This document shows, in pieces, positions 26,158-35,313 of a DNA stretch of 64,000 nucleotides. Each line of letters opens with the position of its first letter. The stretch's first letter is position 1. The position numbers were made by a program, and so were the translations under genes. The notes beneath the pieces were generated by a model, which was not told the origin of the DNA, made no database searches, and was given only the letters and a program-made list of their open reading frames with translations. This DNA is from Spirosoma taeanense (GTDB taxonomy: Bacteria > Bacteroidota > Bacteroidia > Cytophagales > Spirosomataceae): the NCBI RefSeq assembly GCF_013127955.1, contig NZ_CP053435.1:5617001-5681000 (forward strand). The letters run 5' to 3'.

Positions 26158-26215
26158 CGGTCTGCCGGTCTGTAAAGTGGTTCTAATCTAGCCCACTTTA
26201 CAGACCGGCAGACCG
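26158..26215. terminator. Perfect 23-bp inverted repeat between convergent genes
   Basis: The arms 26158-26180 and 26193-26215 are exactly complementary and enclose 12 nt; they begin CGGTCTGCCGG. The repeat lies between the Rrf2 gene (plus) and the DUF4301 gene (minus), so it can end both transcripts. There is only a short T-rich stretch on either side, yet the stem is unusually long. Confidence 0.75.
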
Positions 26216-26228
26216 CTGGTTTTATGGC

Positions 26229-27740
26229 CTAACTGGGCTGGTGTTCTTTACGCAGCAGGTCGTTTACAGTCTTCACGGGGTTAAACGTAATCAGCGGAAC
26301 TTCGACAAAGATCGTATTCCAGTCAGCCATTGCGCCATTCCACAAGCCGGGTAGTTCCTGCGCTTTGAGGTCTTTCCCGTCTTTTGACTTGGCGGTGATA
26401 AACCCCGTCTGTGGGTCGCGGAAGTCGGGCAGATTATATTTATTCCCCTCCCGATCTTTCAGGCCGCACACCAGATCAACCGGGTTAAAGTGCGTAGCTT
26501 CGTCAAAAATAGCTTTTTGCTGCGGGTCCGTCAGGTCAATCTGGGCCGATTCAACCACCTGCAGGGATACGGAACCATCGTCATTTTTAGCCCAGAAAGG
26601 ACCGCCACCCGGCTCGCCAACGTTTTTGACCATACCGCAGACCCGCACGGGCCGGTCTAGCTTGCGCCGGAAATACGCCAGTTTTTCTTCGTTCGATAAG
26701 CTGTCGAAATCTTCGGGAGGCAGCGTGAACAGCGTTCGGCGGAACAGTTCGTCGGCTTCGGCCAAGTAGCCTTCGCTTACGCCATCAGCTTCTAACAGGC
26801 CCTGCAAACGCGTTATCTGCTGCTGAGCGTCCAGCAGGACGGCCGCCAGAACTTTCTTGTACGTAACGGTCGGCTCCTTGATCTCATCAGGCACGACATT
26901 GTCGATGTTCTTGATAAACACAATGTCGGCGTCAATGTCGTTGAGATTTTCGATTAGGGCACCATGACCAGCCGGACGAAACAGCAACGAACCATCGGCA
27001 TTCCGGAAAGGCGAATTGTCCGTATTGACCGAGATCGTATCGGTCGATTTCTTCTGCTCCGAAAAACTGATAGCAAACGTTACGCCCAGCCAGGCTTCAT
27101 AGTCTGCCTTTTCATGCTGAATAAGCTGTTCGAACCGTTCGCGGTGTTCGGGTGAGACCGTAAAATGAATCCGAACCAGACCATCCGAGTTAGCATAGGC
27201 CGCGCCTTCAACTAGATGCTCTTCCACTGGCGTTCGGGGGCCATCGAGATAGCGGTGAAACTTCAGCAGACCTTTCGGTAGACTGCCGTAATCCAGCCCT
27301 TCGTCCGTTAGAAGAAAGCGGAGAACTGTCTGACGGTCGTTTTCGGCAAGGGCTTTGTCCAGATCGGCTCCTTTGGCTGTCATTGCTGCTTTCAGATCAT
27401 CGTAAAAGGCGAAGTCAGTCAGCCGGGCGAACACTTCATCAACCGATTTGTCGAACTTACCGTCCAGGGCCGCAAACAGGGATTTAAACATCCGGGTAGC
27501 CGCGCCGGAAGCCGGCACAAACTTCACCAGGTCGCGCTCATGGGCAGCTTCGTCGAAGCGCCGGAGATAGGCCGGCAACTGCTCATCGGAAACCCGTACG
27601 ATCCCGTCGCCGATCGTAGCGGCCTTAATGACATTTAAGTATGGAAAACCCTGCACGAAGTGCTGGATTTGCTGGTCAATCTGGTTGCTTGTGATTCCCT
27701 GCGCCTGAATCTGGGCCTGATCTTGTTCGGTGAACTGCAT
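26229..27740 (-). CDS. DUF4301 family protein
   Basis: A 503-residue protein of the Bacteroidota family DUF4301, with no established function. Recognisable segments are FVPASGAATRMFKSLF (about 70-85), which looks like a nucleotide- or phosphate-binding loop, LPKGLLKFHRYLDGPRTPVEEHLVEGA, and RPAGHGALIENLNDIDADIVFIKNIDNVVPD. The last two resemble the active-site order of UDP-sugar pyrophosphorylase-like nucleotidyltransferases, so a sugar-nucleotide role is possible but not shown. I start at the Met at 27740; an in-frame upstream extension of 33 residues has no family match. Divergent from the HAD gene. Confidence 0.85.
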   Translation of the reverse strand: MQFTEQDQAQIQAQGITSNQIDQQIQHFVQGFPYLNVIKAATIGDGIVRVSDEQLPAYLRRFDEAAHERDLVKFVPASGAATRMFKSLFAALDGKFDKSVDEVFARLTDFAFYDDLKAAMTAKGADLDKALAENDRQTVLRFLLTDEGLDYGSLPKGLLKFHRYLDGPRTPVEEHLVEGAAYANSDGLVRIHFTVSPEHRERFEQLIQHEKADYEAWLGVTFAISFSEQKKSTDTISVNTDNSPFRNADGSLLFRPAGHGALIENLNDIDADIVFIKNIDNVVPDEIKEPTVTYKKVLAAVLLDAQQQITRLQGLLEADGVSEGYLAEADELFRRTLFTLPPEDFDSLSNEEKLAYFRRKLDRPVRVCGMVKNVGEPGGGPFWAKNDDGSVSLQVVESAQIDLTDPQQKAIFDEATHFNPVDLVCGLKDREGNKYNLPDFRDPQTGFITAKSKDGKDLKAQELPGLWNGAMADWNTIFVEVPLITFNPVKTVNDLLRKEHQPS

Positions 27741-27861
27741 GGTAATAGAGAAAAGTGAAAGTCTTAGGAACGGTTGGCAAATTGGGTATTTCAGAAACGT
27801 GACGCAAATGAATTTATCACGGGTTACAACCCGGAGCAAGGGCTGTATGAAACGATGCGTG

Positions 27862-27869
27862 TAACTTTG
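27862..27869 (+). promoter_or_regulatory. Promoter -7 element of the HAD hydrolase gene
   Basis: TAACTTTG matches TAnnTTTG and ends 21 bp before the chosen ATG at 27891. It lies inside the open frame upstream of that ATG, which supports the shorter protein. Confidence 0.55.
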
Positions 27870-27890
27870 CCGAAAGAACCACCGGTAGTG

Positions 27891-28610
27891 ATGTCCACCT
27901 TAGAAACGTCATCTCTGAAATTGATTGCCTTCGACGCGGATGATACGCTTTGGGTCAACGAGCCAAACTATGTCAATGTTCAGCAGCGGCTTGGCGACCT
28001 GTTGTCGCATCACATAGATCAGCCGACGTTATCCCGGCATTTTTATGCCACGCAGATTCGCAACCTGCAGCTGTTTGGTTATGGCGCTAAAGGGTTTACG
28101 CTCTCCATGATTGAGACGGCCATTGAACTCACGCAGGGCCGGGTGACGGGGCTGGAGATTCAGCAAATTATTGACATCGGCAAAGAACTGCTGGCATTTC
28201 CCATTGAAGTGCTCGATGGCGTTCGGGATGCGCTGGAAACGCTGGCTAAACGATTTGATCTGATGGTGCTGACAAAAGGCGATCTGTTTGATCAGGAAAG
28301 CAAGATTGCCCGTTCGGGCCTGGGCCATTTCTTCAAATACGTTGAAATCATCAGTGAAAAAGATGAACGGTCCTACCAGCGGATTCTTCAGCGATACGGC
28401 TTGCAGCCTGAGGAATTTCTGATGATTGGCAACTCGCTGAAATCGGACGTGCTGCCGGTTCTGCACATTGGTGCGCAGGCGGTTCATATTCCCTACGTCA
28501 TTACGTGGGCGCACGAGCGGGTAGGTGAGGAGCAACTACAGGGAAAATCGTTTGCTACGCTGGCGAGTATGCACGATCTGCTGAACTGGCTGGAAGTTAC
28601 AGCAGATTGA
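27891..28610 (+). CDS. HAD family hydrolase
   Basis: A 239-residue phosphatase-type protein. Motif I is IAFDADDTLWVNE (nucleophile Asp and acid Asp two residues on), motif II the Thr in LMVLTKGD, the Lys of motif III is near VEIISEKDERSYQ, and MIGNSLKSDVLPV has the two acidic or polar metal-binding residues of motif IV. The cap is of the helical C1 type. The start at 27891 puts the motif 14 residues from the N terminus, as is normal; the frame is open for 39 more codons upstream but contains the promoter. Substrate unknown; the fold covers YfnB/YjjG-like nucleotidases. It overlaps the convergent amidase gene by 14 bp. Confidence 0.88.
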   Translation: MSTLETSSLKLIAFDADDTLWVNEPNYVNVQQRLGDLLSHHIDQPTLSRHFYATQIRNLQLFGYGAKGFTLSMIETAIELTQGRVTGLEIQQIIDIGKELLAFPIEVLDGVRDALETLAKRFDLMVLTKGDLFDQESKIARSGLGHFFKYVEIISEKDERSYQRILQRYGLQPEEFLMIGNSLKSDVLPVLHIGAQAVHIPYVITWAHERVGEEQLQGKSFATLASMHDLLNWLEVTAD

Positions 28611-29427
28611 ATCGGTCGGCGTCCAGATTCGCCGGGAATTTTTCGCGAAACGCCCTTAGCTCATCGAGCGAAAGCGAATGCTGATGAATAGCCTCAATGT
28701 CGCTCTGCCGGAACAGGACCTCACCTTTTGGATCAATAATCGCCGAATCGCCCGTGTATGGGTGACCGTTCCCGTCTTCACCAACCCGGTTGACGCCGAT
28801 CACGTAACTTAGATTCTCGACCGCCCGTGCCTGCAGGAGAATGTTCCAGGCATTCCGCCGGGCGGCTGGCCAGTTGGCGACGTAAAGCAGCAGATCGTAG
28901 TCAAAGGCGGAGCCTATGGCTGCCTGGTTGTCGGGAGATACGGATCCAGAGCTTACGTTGCGGCTCCAGACCGGAAAGCGAAGGTCATAACAGATAAGCG
29001 GGCAGATGCGCCACCCTTTCCACTCTTTCACAATCCGGCGGGTACCGGCCGTATAAACGCCATCTTCGCCCGCCATGCGAAACAGGTGACGCTTATCGTA
29101 CGTATCATATTGCCCGTCGGGCTGCATCCAGACGAGTCGGTTAAAAAACTTACGGGCGCTCCCGTTACTGCTTTCCTGCACCACATAGCTGCCTGTTACA
29201 ACGGCTCCGGTCTGGGCGGCCATCTGCTTCATCCACCGAAACGTTGTAAGGTTCATCGGCTCCGCTACGGCCTGCGCCCCCATCGTGAAACCCGTGGTAA
29301 ACATTTCGGGCAGCACAATCAGATCCGTAGGTTCGGGGAGCGAAAAAATCTGTTCCTCCAGCATAGCCCGGTTGGCTACGGGGTCGTGCCAGTAAAGATT
29401 CGGCTGAAGGAGAGTAACTCGAAGCAT
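28597..29427 (-). CDS. Omega-amidase-like nitrilase superfamily enzyme
   Basis: A 276-residue carbon-nitrogen hydrolase resembling YafV/omega-amidase, which removes ammonia from alpha-ketoglutaramate or ketosuccinamate formed by transaminases (metabolite repair). The catalytic triad is complete: Glu41 in IVLPEMFTTGF, Lys in TYDKRHLFRM, and the nucleophile Cys in CPLICYDLRFPVW. ANWPAARRNAWNILLQARAVENLSYVIGVNRVG is the usual second half. The GFTM after the Glu motif is characteristic of the YafV branch. Its 3' end overlaps the HAD gene on the opposite strand. No transaminase gene lies beside it in the window. Confidence 0.88.
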   Translation of the reverse strand: MLRVTLLQPNLYWHDPVANRAMLEEQIFSLPEPTDLIVLPEMFTTGFTMGAQAVAEPMNLTTFRWMKQMAAQTGAVVTGSYVVQESSNGSARKFFNRLVWMQPDGQYDTYDKRHLFRMAGEDGVYTAGTRRIVKEWKGWRICPLICYDLRFPVWSRNVSSGSVSPDNQAAIGSAFDYDLLLYVANWPAARRNAWNILLQARAVENLSYVIGVNRVGEDGNGHPYTGDSAIIDPKGEVLFRQSDIEAIHQHSLSLDELRAFREKFPANLDADRFNLL

Positions 29428-29445
29428 GGAGGGTAGAACACAGAG

Positions 29446-29503
29446 ATAAAAACGTCAGAGCCTGGATTTTAGGTTGTTGATCCTAAGCTAAGCTAGGCTC
29501 TGA
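29446..29503 (-). terminator. Terminator of the ruvX-def unit
   Basis: TCAGAGCCT and AGGCTCTGA (29455-29463 with 29495-29503) form a 9-bp stem with an inner TTAGG/CCTAA. On the minus strand GACGTTTTTATC follows. It begins 7 bp after the def stop codon. Confidence 0.65.
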
Positions 29504-29509
29504 TTGATG

Positions 29510-30082
29510 CTACTTTGGAAACTTCATCCGATACTCGGCGTCGGTTCGTCCTTTTGTGATTTCAGACAGCTTTTTCTTAATCAGCTGACGGCGAAGAGGA
29601 GGCAGGTAATCCGTGAACAACTTGCCTTCCAGGTGGTCGTACTCGTGCTGGATGATCCGGGCAGCCATCCCGTCGTATTCTTCTTCGTGTTCGTTCCAGT
29701 CGACATCGAAGTATCGAATCACGATAATTTCGGGCCGAAACACCTCGCCCCGAATGCCGGGAATACTCAGGCAGCCTTCTTCAAAGCCCCAGTCGTCGCC
29801 GGCTTCCTCAATAATTTCGGGGTTGATAAACACCTTTTTGAATCCGACTACACTTTTGTCGATGTCTTCTTCGGGTTCGCCCTCATTCAACGGCTCGCCG
29901 TCAACGACAAATAGCCGGATACTCTGGCCAATCTGAGGAGCGGCCAGCCCCACGCCCGATGCAGCATACATTGTCTCGAACATATTCTCGCTCAACGCCT
30001 TTACGTCCATTGAGCCGGGTTCTATATTTTTGGCTCGCTTTCGCAGAACCGGGTCGCCATAGGCAATAATTGGGAGAATCAT
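29510..30082 (-). CDS. def: Peptide deformylase
   Basis: Removes the formyl group from new proteins. The 190-residue protein from the Met at 30082 starts MILPIIAYGDPVLRKRA, as is standard; the frame is open 20 codons further upstream but with no family match. The three signature motifs are GVGLAAPQIG, EGCLSIPG and QHEYDHLEG, giving the Cys, His and His metal ligands and the catalytic Glu. It follows ruvX by 69 bp on the same strand and is closed by a terminator. The insert between motifs 1 and 2 (about EGEPEEDIDKSVVGF) is common in Bacteroidota enzymes. Confidence 0.96.
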   Translation of the reverse strand: MILPIIAYGDPVLRKRAKNIEPGSMDVKALSENMFETMYAASGVGLAAPQIGQSIRLFVVDGEPLNEGEPEEDIDKSVVGFKKVFINPEIIEEAGDDWGFEEGCLSIPGIRGEVFRPEIIVIRYFDVDWNEHEEEYDGMAARIIQHEYDHLEGKLFTDYLPPLRRQLIKKKLSEITKGRTDAEYRMKFPK

Positions 30083-30151
30083 ACTTGTAAGAATGAATGC
30101 TGCGTAACGAGCGGGATTGATAACAGCAATCAGCCCGCGCATTAGTCAGCA

Positions 30152-30565
30152 TTACGTTTTGCTTTCCATATACGACTGGAGAATAATGGCTGCGCTGACT
30201 TTGTCAATGTTGCCCTTATCGCGTCGATCTTTCTTTGTACTGCCACTCGCAATCATGGCCTGCAGAGCCATTGCAGAGGTAAAACGTTCGTCATGCCAAT
30301 AAACCGGAATGTCGGGCAACGCGTTCTGCAGGTGCGTGACGAACTTCCGGACGCGGGGCGTATTATCCGTATCGGTGCCGTCGAGCCGTTTGGGCAGGCC
30401 AACTATGAACGCTTCAACCGGCTCCCGCGCTACGTAAGCCTTCAGGTACTTCAGCAATTCGTGCGAGGGAACCGTCTCCAGCGCTGAGGCAATGAGCTGT
30501 AACGGGTCCGTTATGGCAATGCCGGTGCGCTTTGCGCCATAATCAATTGCTAAGAGTCGAGCCAT
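30152..30565 (-). CDS. ruvX: Holliday junction resolvase-like protein (YqgF family)
   Basis: A 137-residue RNase H-fold nuclease that in other bacteria acts on pre-16S rRNA 5' ends or Holliday junctions. The first strand with the catalytic Asp is LLAIDYGAKRTGIAITDP, the second motif VEAFIVGLPKRLDGTDTDNT contains the GxP pattern, and the last YWHDERFTSAMAL plus DKVSAAIILQSYM contains the remaining acidic residues. It starts 8 nt after a perfect TAnnTTTG element and is probably transcribed together with def. Confidence 0.94.
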   Translation of the reverse strand: MARLLAIDYGAKRTGIAITDPLQLIASALETVPSHELLKYLKAYVAREPVEAFIVGLPKRLDGTDTDNTPRVRKFVTHLQNALPDIPVYWHDERFTSAMALQAMIASGSTKKDRRDKGNIDKVSAAIILQSYMESKT

Positions 30566-30573
30566 TCCGGGTG

Positions 30574-30581
30574 CAAAGATA
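30574..30581 (-). promoter_or_regulatory. ruvX-def promoter -7 element
   Basis: TATCTTTG on the minus strand, 8 nt from the ruvX ATG. No TTG at the expected distance. The spacing implies a leader of only a few nucleotides. Confidence 0.55.
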
Positions 30582-30618
30582 CAAAAGACTAAGCATCAGG
30601 CCGTCTTTAACCGGTGGC

Positions 30619-31224
30619 TTACTGCTGACTTTGTGATGAAGCCTGCCAGTTCCTTACGTCCTGCCAGGTATCCAGATCAATCGCGCCCAACGGAAAAGGA
30701 ACGCCTTCGCAGTCATCGGCATGCTGCTGAATGAGTTTACGGGCACCCACATCGCCGGATAACCGCATAAACGCGTCCTGATAGCGACTATCGAATAAAG
30801 CCGGTACGCCCAGATTTCCCGGTTCTCCGTAGCGGCTGGCCACAATACCCCGACCCGTCTGCTGGCGGGTATGAATGAGCTGGCGCAGCAGGTCGGCGGT
30901 TACGTGGGGTTGATCGGTCAATAAAACCAGGAATGCGTCAAAGGACTGATCCGCTAAGGCGTTCAGACCAACGCGCAGCGAAGAAGCCATGCCTTCTGGC
31001 CAGTCTGCATTAAAGGGAGTCAAAAGGTTTAGATCAGCCAATTCGGCTGTCATCCGCTCGTGCTGGGCGCCCAGCACGACTACGACAGGGCCAGTCTGCA
31101 ACGACAGGGCCATTTCGGCCATATACCGGATCAGCGACTTGTCCTTATACGGTAATAACTGTTTGGGTTTTCCTTCCAGCCGGGTTGATGCACCAGCCGC
31201 CAGCAGAAGAATAGGAATAGTCAT
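30619..31224 (-). CDS. MocA-like molybdenum cofactor nucleotidyltransferase
   Basis: A 201-residue NTP transferase of the MobA/MocA group, which makes molybdopterin cytosine dinucleotide for hydroxylases of the xanthine dehydrogenase family. The nucleotide-binding motif LLLAAGASTRLEGKPKQLLPYKDKSLI is at residues 6-32, DQPHVTADLL gives the metal-binding Asp, and RYGEPGNLGVPALF the late motif. The ATGA overlap with the XdhC gene and the location directly after the molybdopterin subunit show its role in maturing that enzyme. MocA fits better than MobA because the target is an XDH-type enzyme. Confidence 0.88.
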   Translation of the reverse strand: MTIPILLLAAGASTRLEGKPKQLLPYKDKSLIRYMAEMALSLQTGPVVVVLGAQHERMTAELADLNLLTPFNADWPEGMASSLRVGLNALADQSFDAFLVLLTDQPHVTADLLRQLIHTRQQTGRGIVASRYGEPGNLGVPALFDSRYQDAFMRLSGDVGARKLIQQHADDCEGVPFPLGAIDLDTWQDVRNWQASSQSQQ

Positions 31225-32396
31225 GAATTTACGTTCAGAGTATCCGTATCAATCGCGCTAGCCTGACGACGGGAAGCAGAATGCGCATCGGTTAGCCGCT
31301 CATGAATCGGCCCGGTTTTTTCTTTCAAAAAGCCCGCTGATCGATTGGTGAAAAACGCTTTGATCTCGGCAACAATAGCCAGCGCAATTTCATCTGGCGC
31401 TTCGGCACCGATATCAAGGCCTATCGGCGCGTGAACCCGGCTCAGCTGGTCGTCCGTGAAGAAGCAATCGTCTTTCTCAAACTCGATCTGCATTTTGTCG
31501 AACCGTTTGCGCGGTCCCAGCATGCCAATGTAAGGAACATCAGTTGCCAGCAAGGTCTGGAGTACTGCCCGGTCGTAATTAAAATTATGCGACATCAGCA
31601 CGGCGGCCGTGCGGTCCGTAATGGTTAGCTGGTCCAGAACCGCTGTTCGGTCGGCATACAGCACGCAGGTTGCTACGGGAAACCGCTTCGGGGCCAGGTG
31701 CGCTACGCAGTCGTCGGTTACGGTAACCTGCCAGCCCAGTTCGCGGGCCAGTTTAGCCACCGGAATGACGTCGTATCCAGCCCCGAAAATAATCAGTTCA
31801 ATACCAGGATCAACTCGTTCAATAAATACGTCCAGCGTACCCGACTCAACCGAATAAGATTGGGTTAGTGGTTTGCCAGTGCTGAACACCGCCAGCATAT
31901 CATCCTGCAGCCAGTCAGGCACCATCTGCCGGCCTGTTTCGCTCTGAACGAATCGGTCGCCGGGTTTGAAGCTGGTTTGGCCGTCGCTTTTCAGAATAGT
32001 GGCCAGTACCCGAACGTCACGTTTATCAACAAACTCGCGTAGCAGAGCAACCGGGTTCTCAGGGTTGCCCGGATTTATTGGCTCGATCAGAACGTCGATG
32101 ATGCCATTACAGCCCAGACCCACGCCGAAAGTATTTGCATCGTCGTCCATGGTATCATACGTAACAACGATGGGTTGCCCATCGAGCATAACCTGCCGGG
32201 CTTTACGTAAGGCATCCCCCTCCAGACAACCACCACTGATGGCCCCTTCCCAGCGGCCGTCGTCGGTAATAAGCATCCGGGCTCCTGGTCGGCGGTAAGA
32301 CGAACCTTCGACCCACACAACGGTTGCCAGGGCGGCTTTCCGTTGCGTGAAATCAACCTGTTCGTATACTTCCAGGATGCGGCTAATTTCTTTCAT
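31221..32396 (-). CDS. XdhC family molybdopterin insertion protein
   Basis: A 391-residue chaperone that binds molybdenum cofactor and delivers it, after sulfuration, to xanthine dehydrogenase-type apoenzymes. The N-terminal XdhC/CoxI domain has [20 protein letters not shown] and [12 protein letters not shown] (the Cys is a proposed cofactor ligand); the C-terminal Rossmann domain has [21 protein letters not shown], then [16 protein letters not shown] and [10 protein letters not shown], and ends with [20 protein letters not shown]. It overlaps the MocA-like gene by 4 bp and starts 1 bp before the end of the preceding molybdopterin gene region, so the cluster is one operon. Confidence 0.92.
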   Translation of the reverse strand: MKEISRILEVYEQVDFTQRKAALATVVWVEGSSYRRPGARMLITDDGRWEGAISGGCLEGDALRKARQVMLDGQPIVVTYDTMDDDANTFGVGLGCNGIIDVLIEPINPGNPENPVALLREFVDKRDVRVLATILKSDGQTSFKPGDRFVQSETGRQMVPDWLQDDMLAVFSTGKPLTQSYSVESGTLDVFIERVDPGIELIIFGAGYDVIPVAKLARELGWQVTVTDDCVAHLAPKRFPVATCVLYADRTAVLDQLTITDRTAAVLMSHNFNYDRAVLQTLLATDVPYIGMLGPRKRFDKMQIEFEKDDCFFTDDQLSRVHAPIGLDIGAEAPDEIALAIVAEIKAFFTNRSAGFLKEKTGPIHERLTDAHSASRRQASAIDTDTLNVNS

Positions 32397-32397
32397 A

Positions 32398-34575
32398 CTA
32401 TACGTTTGCTAAGTCGAACGGTAACCGTCGAATGCGTTTGCCGGTGGCAGCAAAGACGGCATTCGCTAAAGCGGGTGCCAGGGGCGGCAGACCGGGTTCG
32501 CCAACACCTTTGATGGTTGGACCGCCCTCCGCCAGTATATGAACCTCAACCACGGGCATTTCGTTGATCCGCAGCATCCGGTTGGAATCAAAATTCGATT
32601 GTTTGGCCCGGCCATTTTCAAACGTAATGCCGTCTTTAGTGGCGGCCGTGATGGCCATTGCTACCGAGCCTTCAATCTGCGCCTTTACGTTATCCGGGTT
32701 AACGACTGTACCCAGGTCGATCACGCAGTACACTTTTTCAACCTTCACTGAGCCGTCGGTTTGTTTCGACACTTCGACAACCTGTCCGGCCAGGCCCGCA
32801 AAAAATTCCCATTGCGCTACGCCCCGGCCCCAGCCTTTCGGTAGGGGTTTGTCCCAGTTCGAAACAGCTCTGAGTTTGGTCAGCAGCCGTTTTGTGTCGG
32901 ACTCTTTGGTGAGCATGGCTAACCGGAAGTCCATGGGGTCTTTACCGGCTTTATGCGCCATTTCGTCCAGAAAACATTCATGCGAAAACGCCAGCGTTGA
33001 GCTCGTCACCGACCGCCAGTAGGTTAACGGAATCTGACTTTCTGCGTACACGTAACGGGTCGTCAGGTTCGGAATCTCGTATTTCTGTTCGCTGGTTCCT
33101 TCAAGCATCGTGCCATCGGCCTTCGTTTTGTCATACTTGGCGTCCATCGTGGCGTCAATAGACGGCGAAATGACTTTGTGCTGGAGGGCAACCGGCTCGC
33201 CACTGGCTGACAGGGCTCCGCGCATAGCCGAGAATGTCATGGGCCGGAACGGGCCAAGGACGGTATCGTCTTCACGCGTCCAGACGACCTTAACCGGCTT
33301 ACCGATAGTTTTTGACAACAGGGCCGCTTCGGTCGCAAAATCCTGGGTGATCCGCCGGCCAAAACCGCCACCGTTGAACAGAATATGAACGGTAACATTG
33401 TCTTTCGAAATGCCCAGCACTTTCGACAACTCATCGCGGGCTAGATCACCGCCCTGCGACGACAACCAGACTTCGACCGTACCATCAGGCTTGTAATGGG
33501 CCAACGCGTTCATCGGCTCCATGGTCGAGTGGCTCACGATAGGCGTTTCGTAGAGAGCTTCGAGCTGAACGGGTGAATCGGCAAAGGCTTTGTCGAAATC
33601 GCCTTTGCTATGTCCGACCAGTCCATCAGTTTTGGCCAGCGTACGAAGGTTATTCTCGTAATCGGTCGTATTAAGCTTATCCAAGCCCTGATAATCCCAC
33701 TGCACCTTAAGCGCTTTCCGGCCCTGCAGGGCAGCCCAATAGTTATCGGCCACAACGGCTACGCCGTCGAAGCGATTCTTACCCATTATACGCTCAACCT
33801 TAACGACCTGCCGAACGCCTTTGATTTTCAGGGCCGGACTGGCATCGAAGCTGATCAGTTTCGCGCCAATTACCGGGCACCGCTCAATAGAGGCATACAC
33901 CATACCGGCTACCTTCGCATCAATGCCAAACTGGGCCTGCCCCGATACTTTCATAGGAACATCGGGCCGGGGGGCTGATTTGCCCAGCAGGATGAAGTTT
34001 TTCGGGTCTTTGAGCGTCGGTTCTTTTGGAACAGGGAGTTTGGCCGCTACTTCGGCCAGCTGACCATACGTAAGCTTCCGGCCCGTAGGTTTATGAATAA
34101 TCGTGGCATTTTCAGCAAGGCATTCGTCTATGGCTACGTTCCACTGCTGGCTGGCGGCCTGCCCGAGCATCTCGCGGGCCGAAGCGCCAACTTTACGAAG
34201 CTGCATATAGCCGCCCCGAATGGACCCGCTGCCACCAACGGCCTGCGACCACGTATCGCCAAACTTATTTTCTCCGCCGGTCTGACGGATCGTCACGTTA
34301 TCGAGGGAGACCTCCAGTTCTTCGGCAATCAGGGCCGGAACCGACTGAAAGGTACCCTGGCCGATTTCGGGCCGGGGGTTCATGATCGTAATCCGCCCCG
34401 ACTTCTCGATAAGGATATAAGGCGTTAGTTCAACCGTTTCGGGCAGGGCGCTCAGATTCAGAACCGGGCCGGCCAGGGCATCAGTCGTGGGGAAACCGAG
34501 AGCGAATGCCGCTCCGGTTAGGCCAGCGGCTTTGAGGAAATTCCGACGGCTGGTTTGATCAGGTCGTGTGCTCAT
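32398..34575 (-). CDS. Molybdopterin-binding subunit of an aldehyde/isoquinoline oxidoreductase-type hydroxylase
   Basis: A 725-residue catalytic subunit of the xanthine oxidase family, IorB/aldehyde dehydrogenase-like. The N terminus carries a Tat signal ([20 protein letters not shown]), so the folded enzyme goes to the periplasm. Segments [24 protein letters not shown] and [14 protein letters not shown] belong to the cofactor cradle, [20 protein letters not shown] is the glycine-rich cofactor loop, and [23 protein letters not shown] near the end includes the active-site Glu. It is encoded in one chain with a separate [2Fe-2S] partner just upstream (ATGA overlap); no cytochrome c or FAD subunit is present. 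Substrate unknown. Confidence 0.9.
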   Translation of the reverse strand: MSTRPDQTSRRNFLKAAGLTGAAFALGFPTTDALAGPVLNLSALPETVELTPYILIEKSGRITIMNPRPEIGQGTFQSVPALIAEELEVSLDNVTIRQTGGENKFGDTWSQAVGGSGSIRGGYMQLRKVGASAREMLGQAASQQWNVAIDECLAENATIIHKPTGRKLTYGQLAEVAAKLPVPKEPTLKDPKNFILLGKSAPRPDVPMKVSGQAQFGIDAKVAGMVYASIERCPVIGAKLISFDASPALKIKGVRQVVKVERIMGKNRFDGVAVVADNYWAALQGRKALKVQWDYQGLDKLNTTDYENNLRTLAKTDGLVGHSKGDFDKAFADSPVQLEALYETPIVSHSTMEPMNALAHYKPDGTVEVWLSSQGGDLARDELSKVLGISKDNVTVHILFNGGGFGRRITQDFATEAALLSKTIGKPVKVVWTREDDTVLGPFRPMTFSAMRGALSASGEPVALQHKVISPSIDATMDAKYDKTKADGTMLEGTSEQKYEIPNLTTRYVYAESQIPLTYWRSVTSSTLAFSHECFLDEMAHKAGKDPMDFRLAMLTKESDTKRLLTKLRAVSNWDKPLPKGWGRGVAQWEFFAGLAGQVVEVSKQTDGSVKVEKVYCVIDLGTVVNPDNVKAQIEGSVAMAITAATKDGITFENGRAKQSNFDSNRMLRINEMPVVEVHILAEGGPTIKGVGEPGLPPLAPALANAVFAATGKRIRRLPFDLANV

Positions 34576-35078
34576 CGTTTGCCGAGTTTAGGAGTGGATT
34601 TAGGCATCTTGGGCGCAGCGGCCATATCGGCAGAGGCCGTATGGATGGCCTGACGGATGCGCTGGTAGGTGCCACAGCGGCAGATATTCCCCTGCATGGC
34701 AGCATCAATATCAGCATCGGTGGGTTTGGGGTTGCTCTTCAGCAGGGCGACCGCCGACATAATCTGCCCTGACTGGCAGTAGCCGCACTGAGGCACCTGA
34801 TGTTCGATCCACGCTTTCTGAACGGGATGATCGGCGTTTTTGGCAATGCCTTCAATCGTCGTGATTTTATGACCGGCAGCCGCTGATACAGGATAACTGC
34901 ACGAGCGGATGGGAGCGCCATCGAGGTGAACCGTGCAGGCTCCGCACTGAGCGATACCGCAGCCGAACTTGGTACCCGTCAGGCCGACTACATCGCGGAT
35001 AGCCCACAGGAGCGGCATATCAGGGTCTACGTCAATGGTATGCGCCTGATTGTTGATTGTTAGCTTTACCGAAGCCAT
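34572..35078 (-). CDS. [2Fe-2S] subunit of the molybdenum hydroxylase
   Basis: A 168-residue electron-transfer subunit with two [2Fe-2S] clusters. The plant-type ferredoxin site is Cys40, Cys45, Cys48, Cys60 ([17 protein letters not shown]); the helical C-terminal domain has CGYCQSG and CRCG for the second cluster next to the molybdenum site. The IorA/CoxS fold matches along its length. It lacks its own signal peptide and presumably rides out on the Tat signal of its partner. It is the first gene of the four-gene operon; upstream a TATCTTCG resembles the -7 element. Confidence 0.92.
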   Translation of the reverse strand: MASVKLTINNQAHTIDVDPDMPLLWAIRDVVGLTGTKFGCGIAQCGACTVHLDGAPIRSCSYPVSAAAGHKITTIEGIAKNADHPVQKAWIEHQVPQCGYCQSGQIMSAVALLKSNPKPTDADIDAAMQGNICRCGTYQRIRQAIHTASADMAAAPKMPKSTPKLGKR

Positions 35079-35313
35079 AAAATATACGTAAGAAGGAGGT
35101 CTATAAGACGAAGGCTTAACCAGATTTACTCTTGTTGTTCACTATACCCGTTTGAACAGAAACGAAGATACAGGTTTTAGTCGAAACTATGTTGCTACAC
35201 GTAGTGGGTCACGCAAACTTTATCTCAAGTAACAGGGAAGCCGGATGGCCGCAAGTCGACAAGAACCTTACGGCATTAAAACGCATTCTCAGAAGGAATT
35301 TAACCAAATCGCC

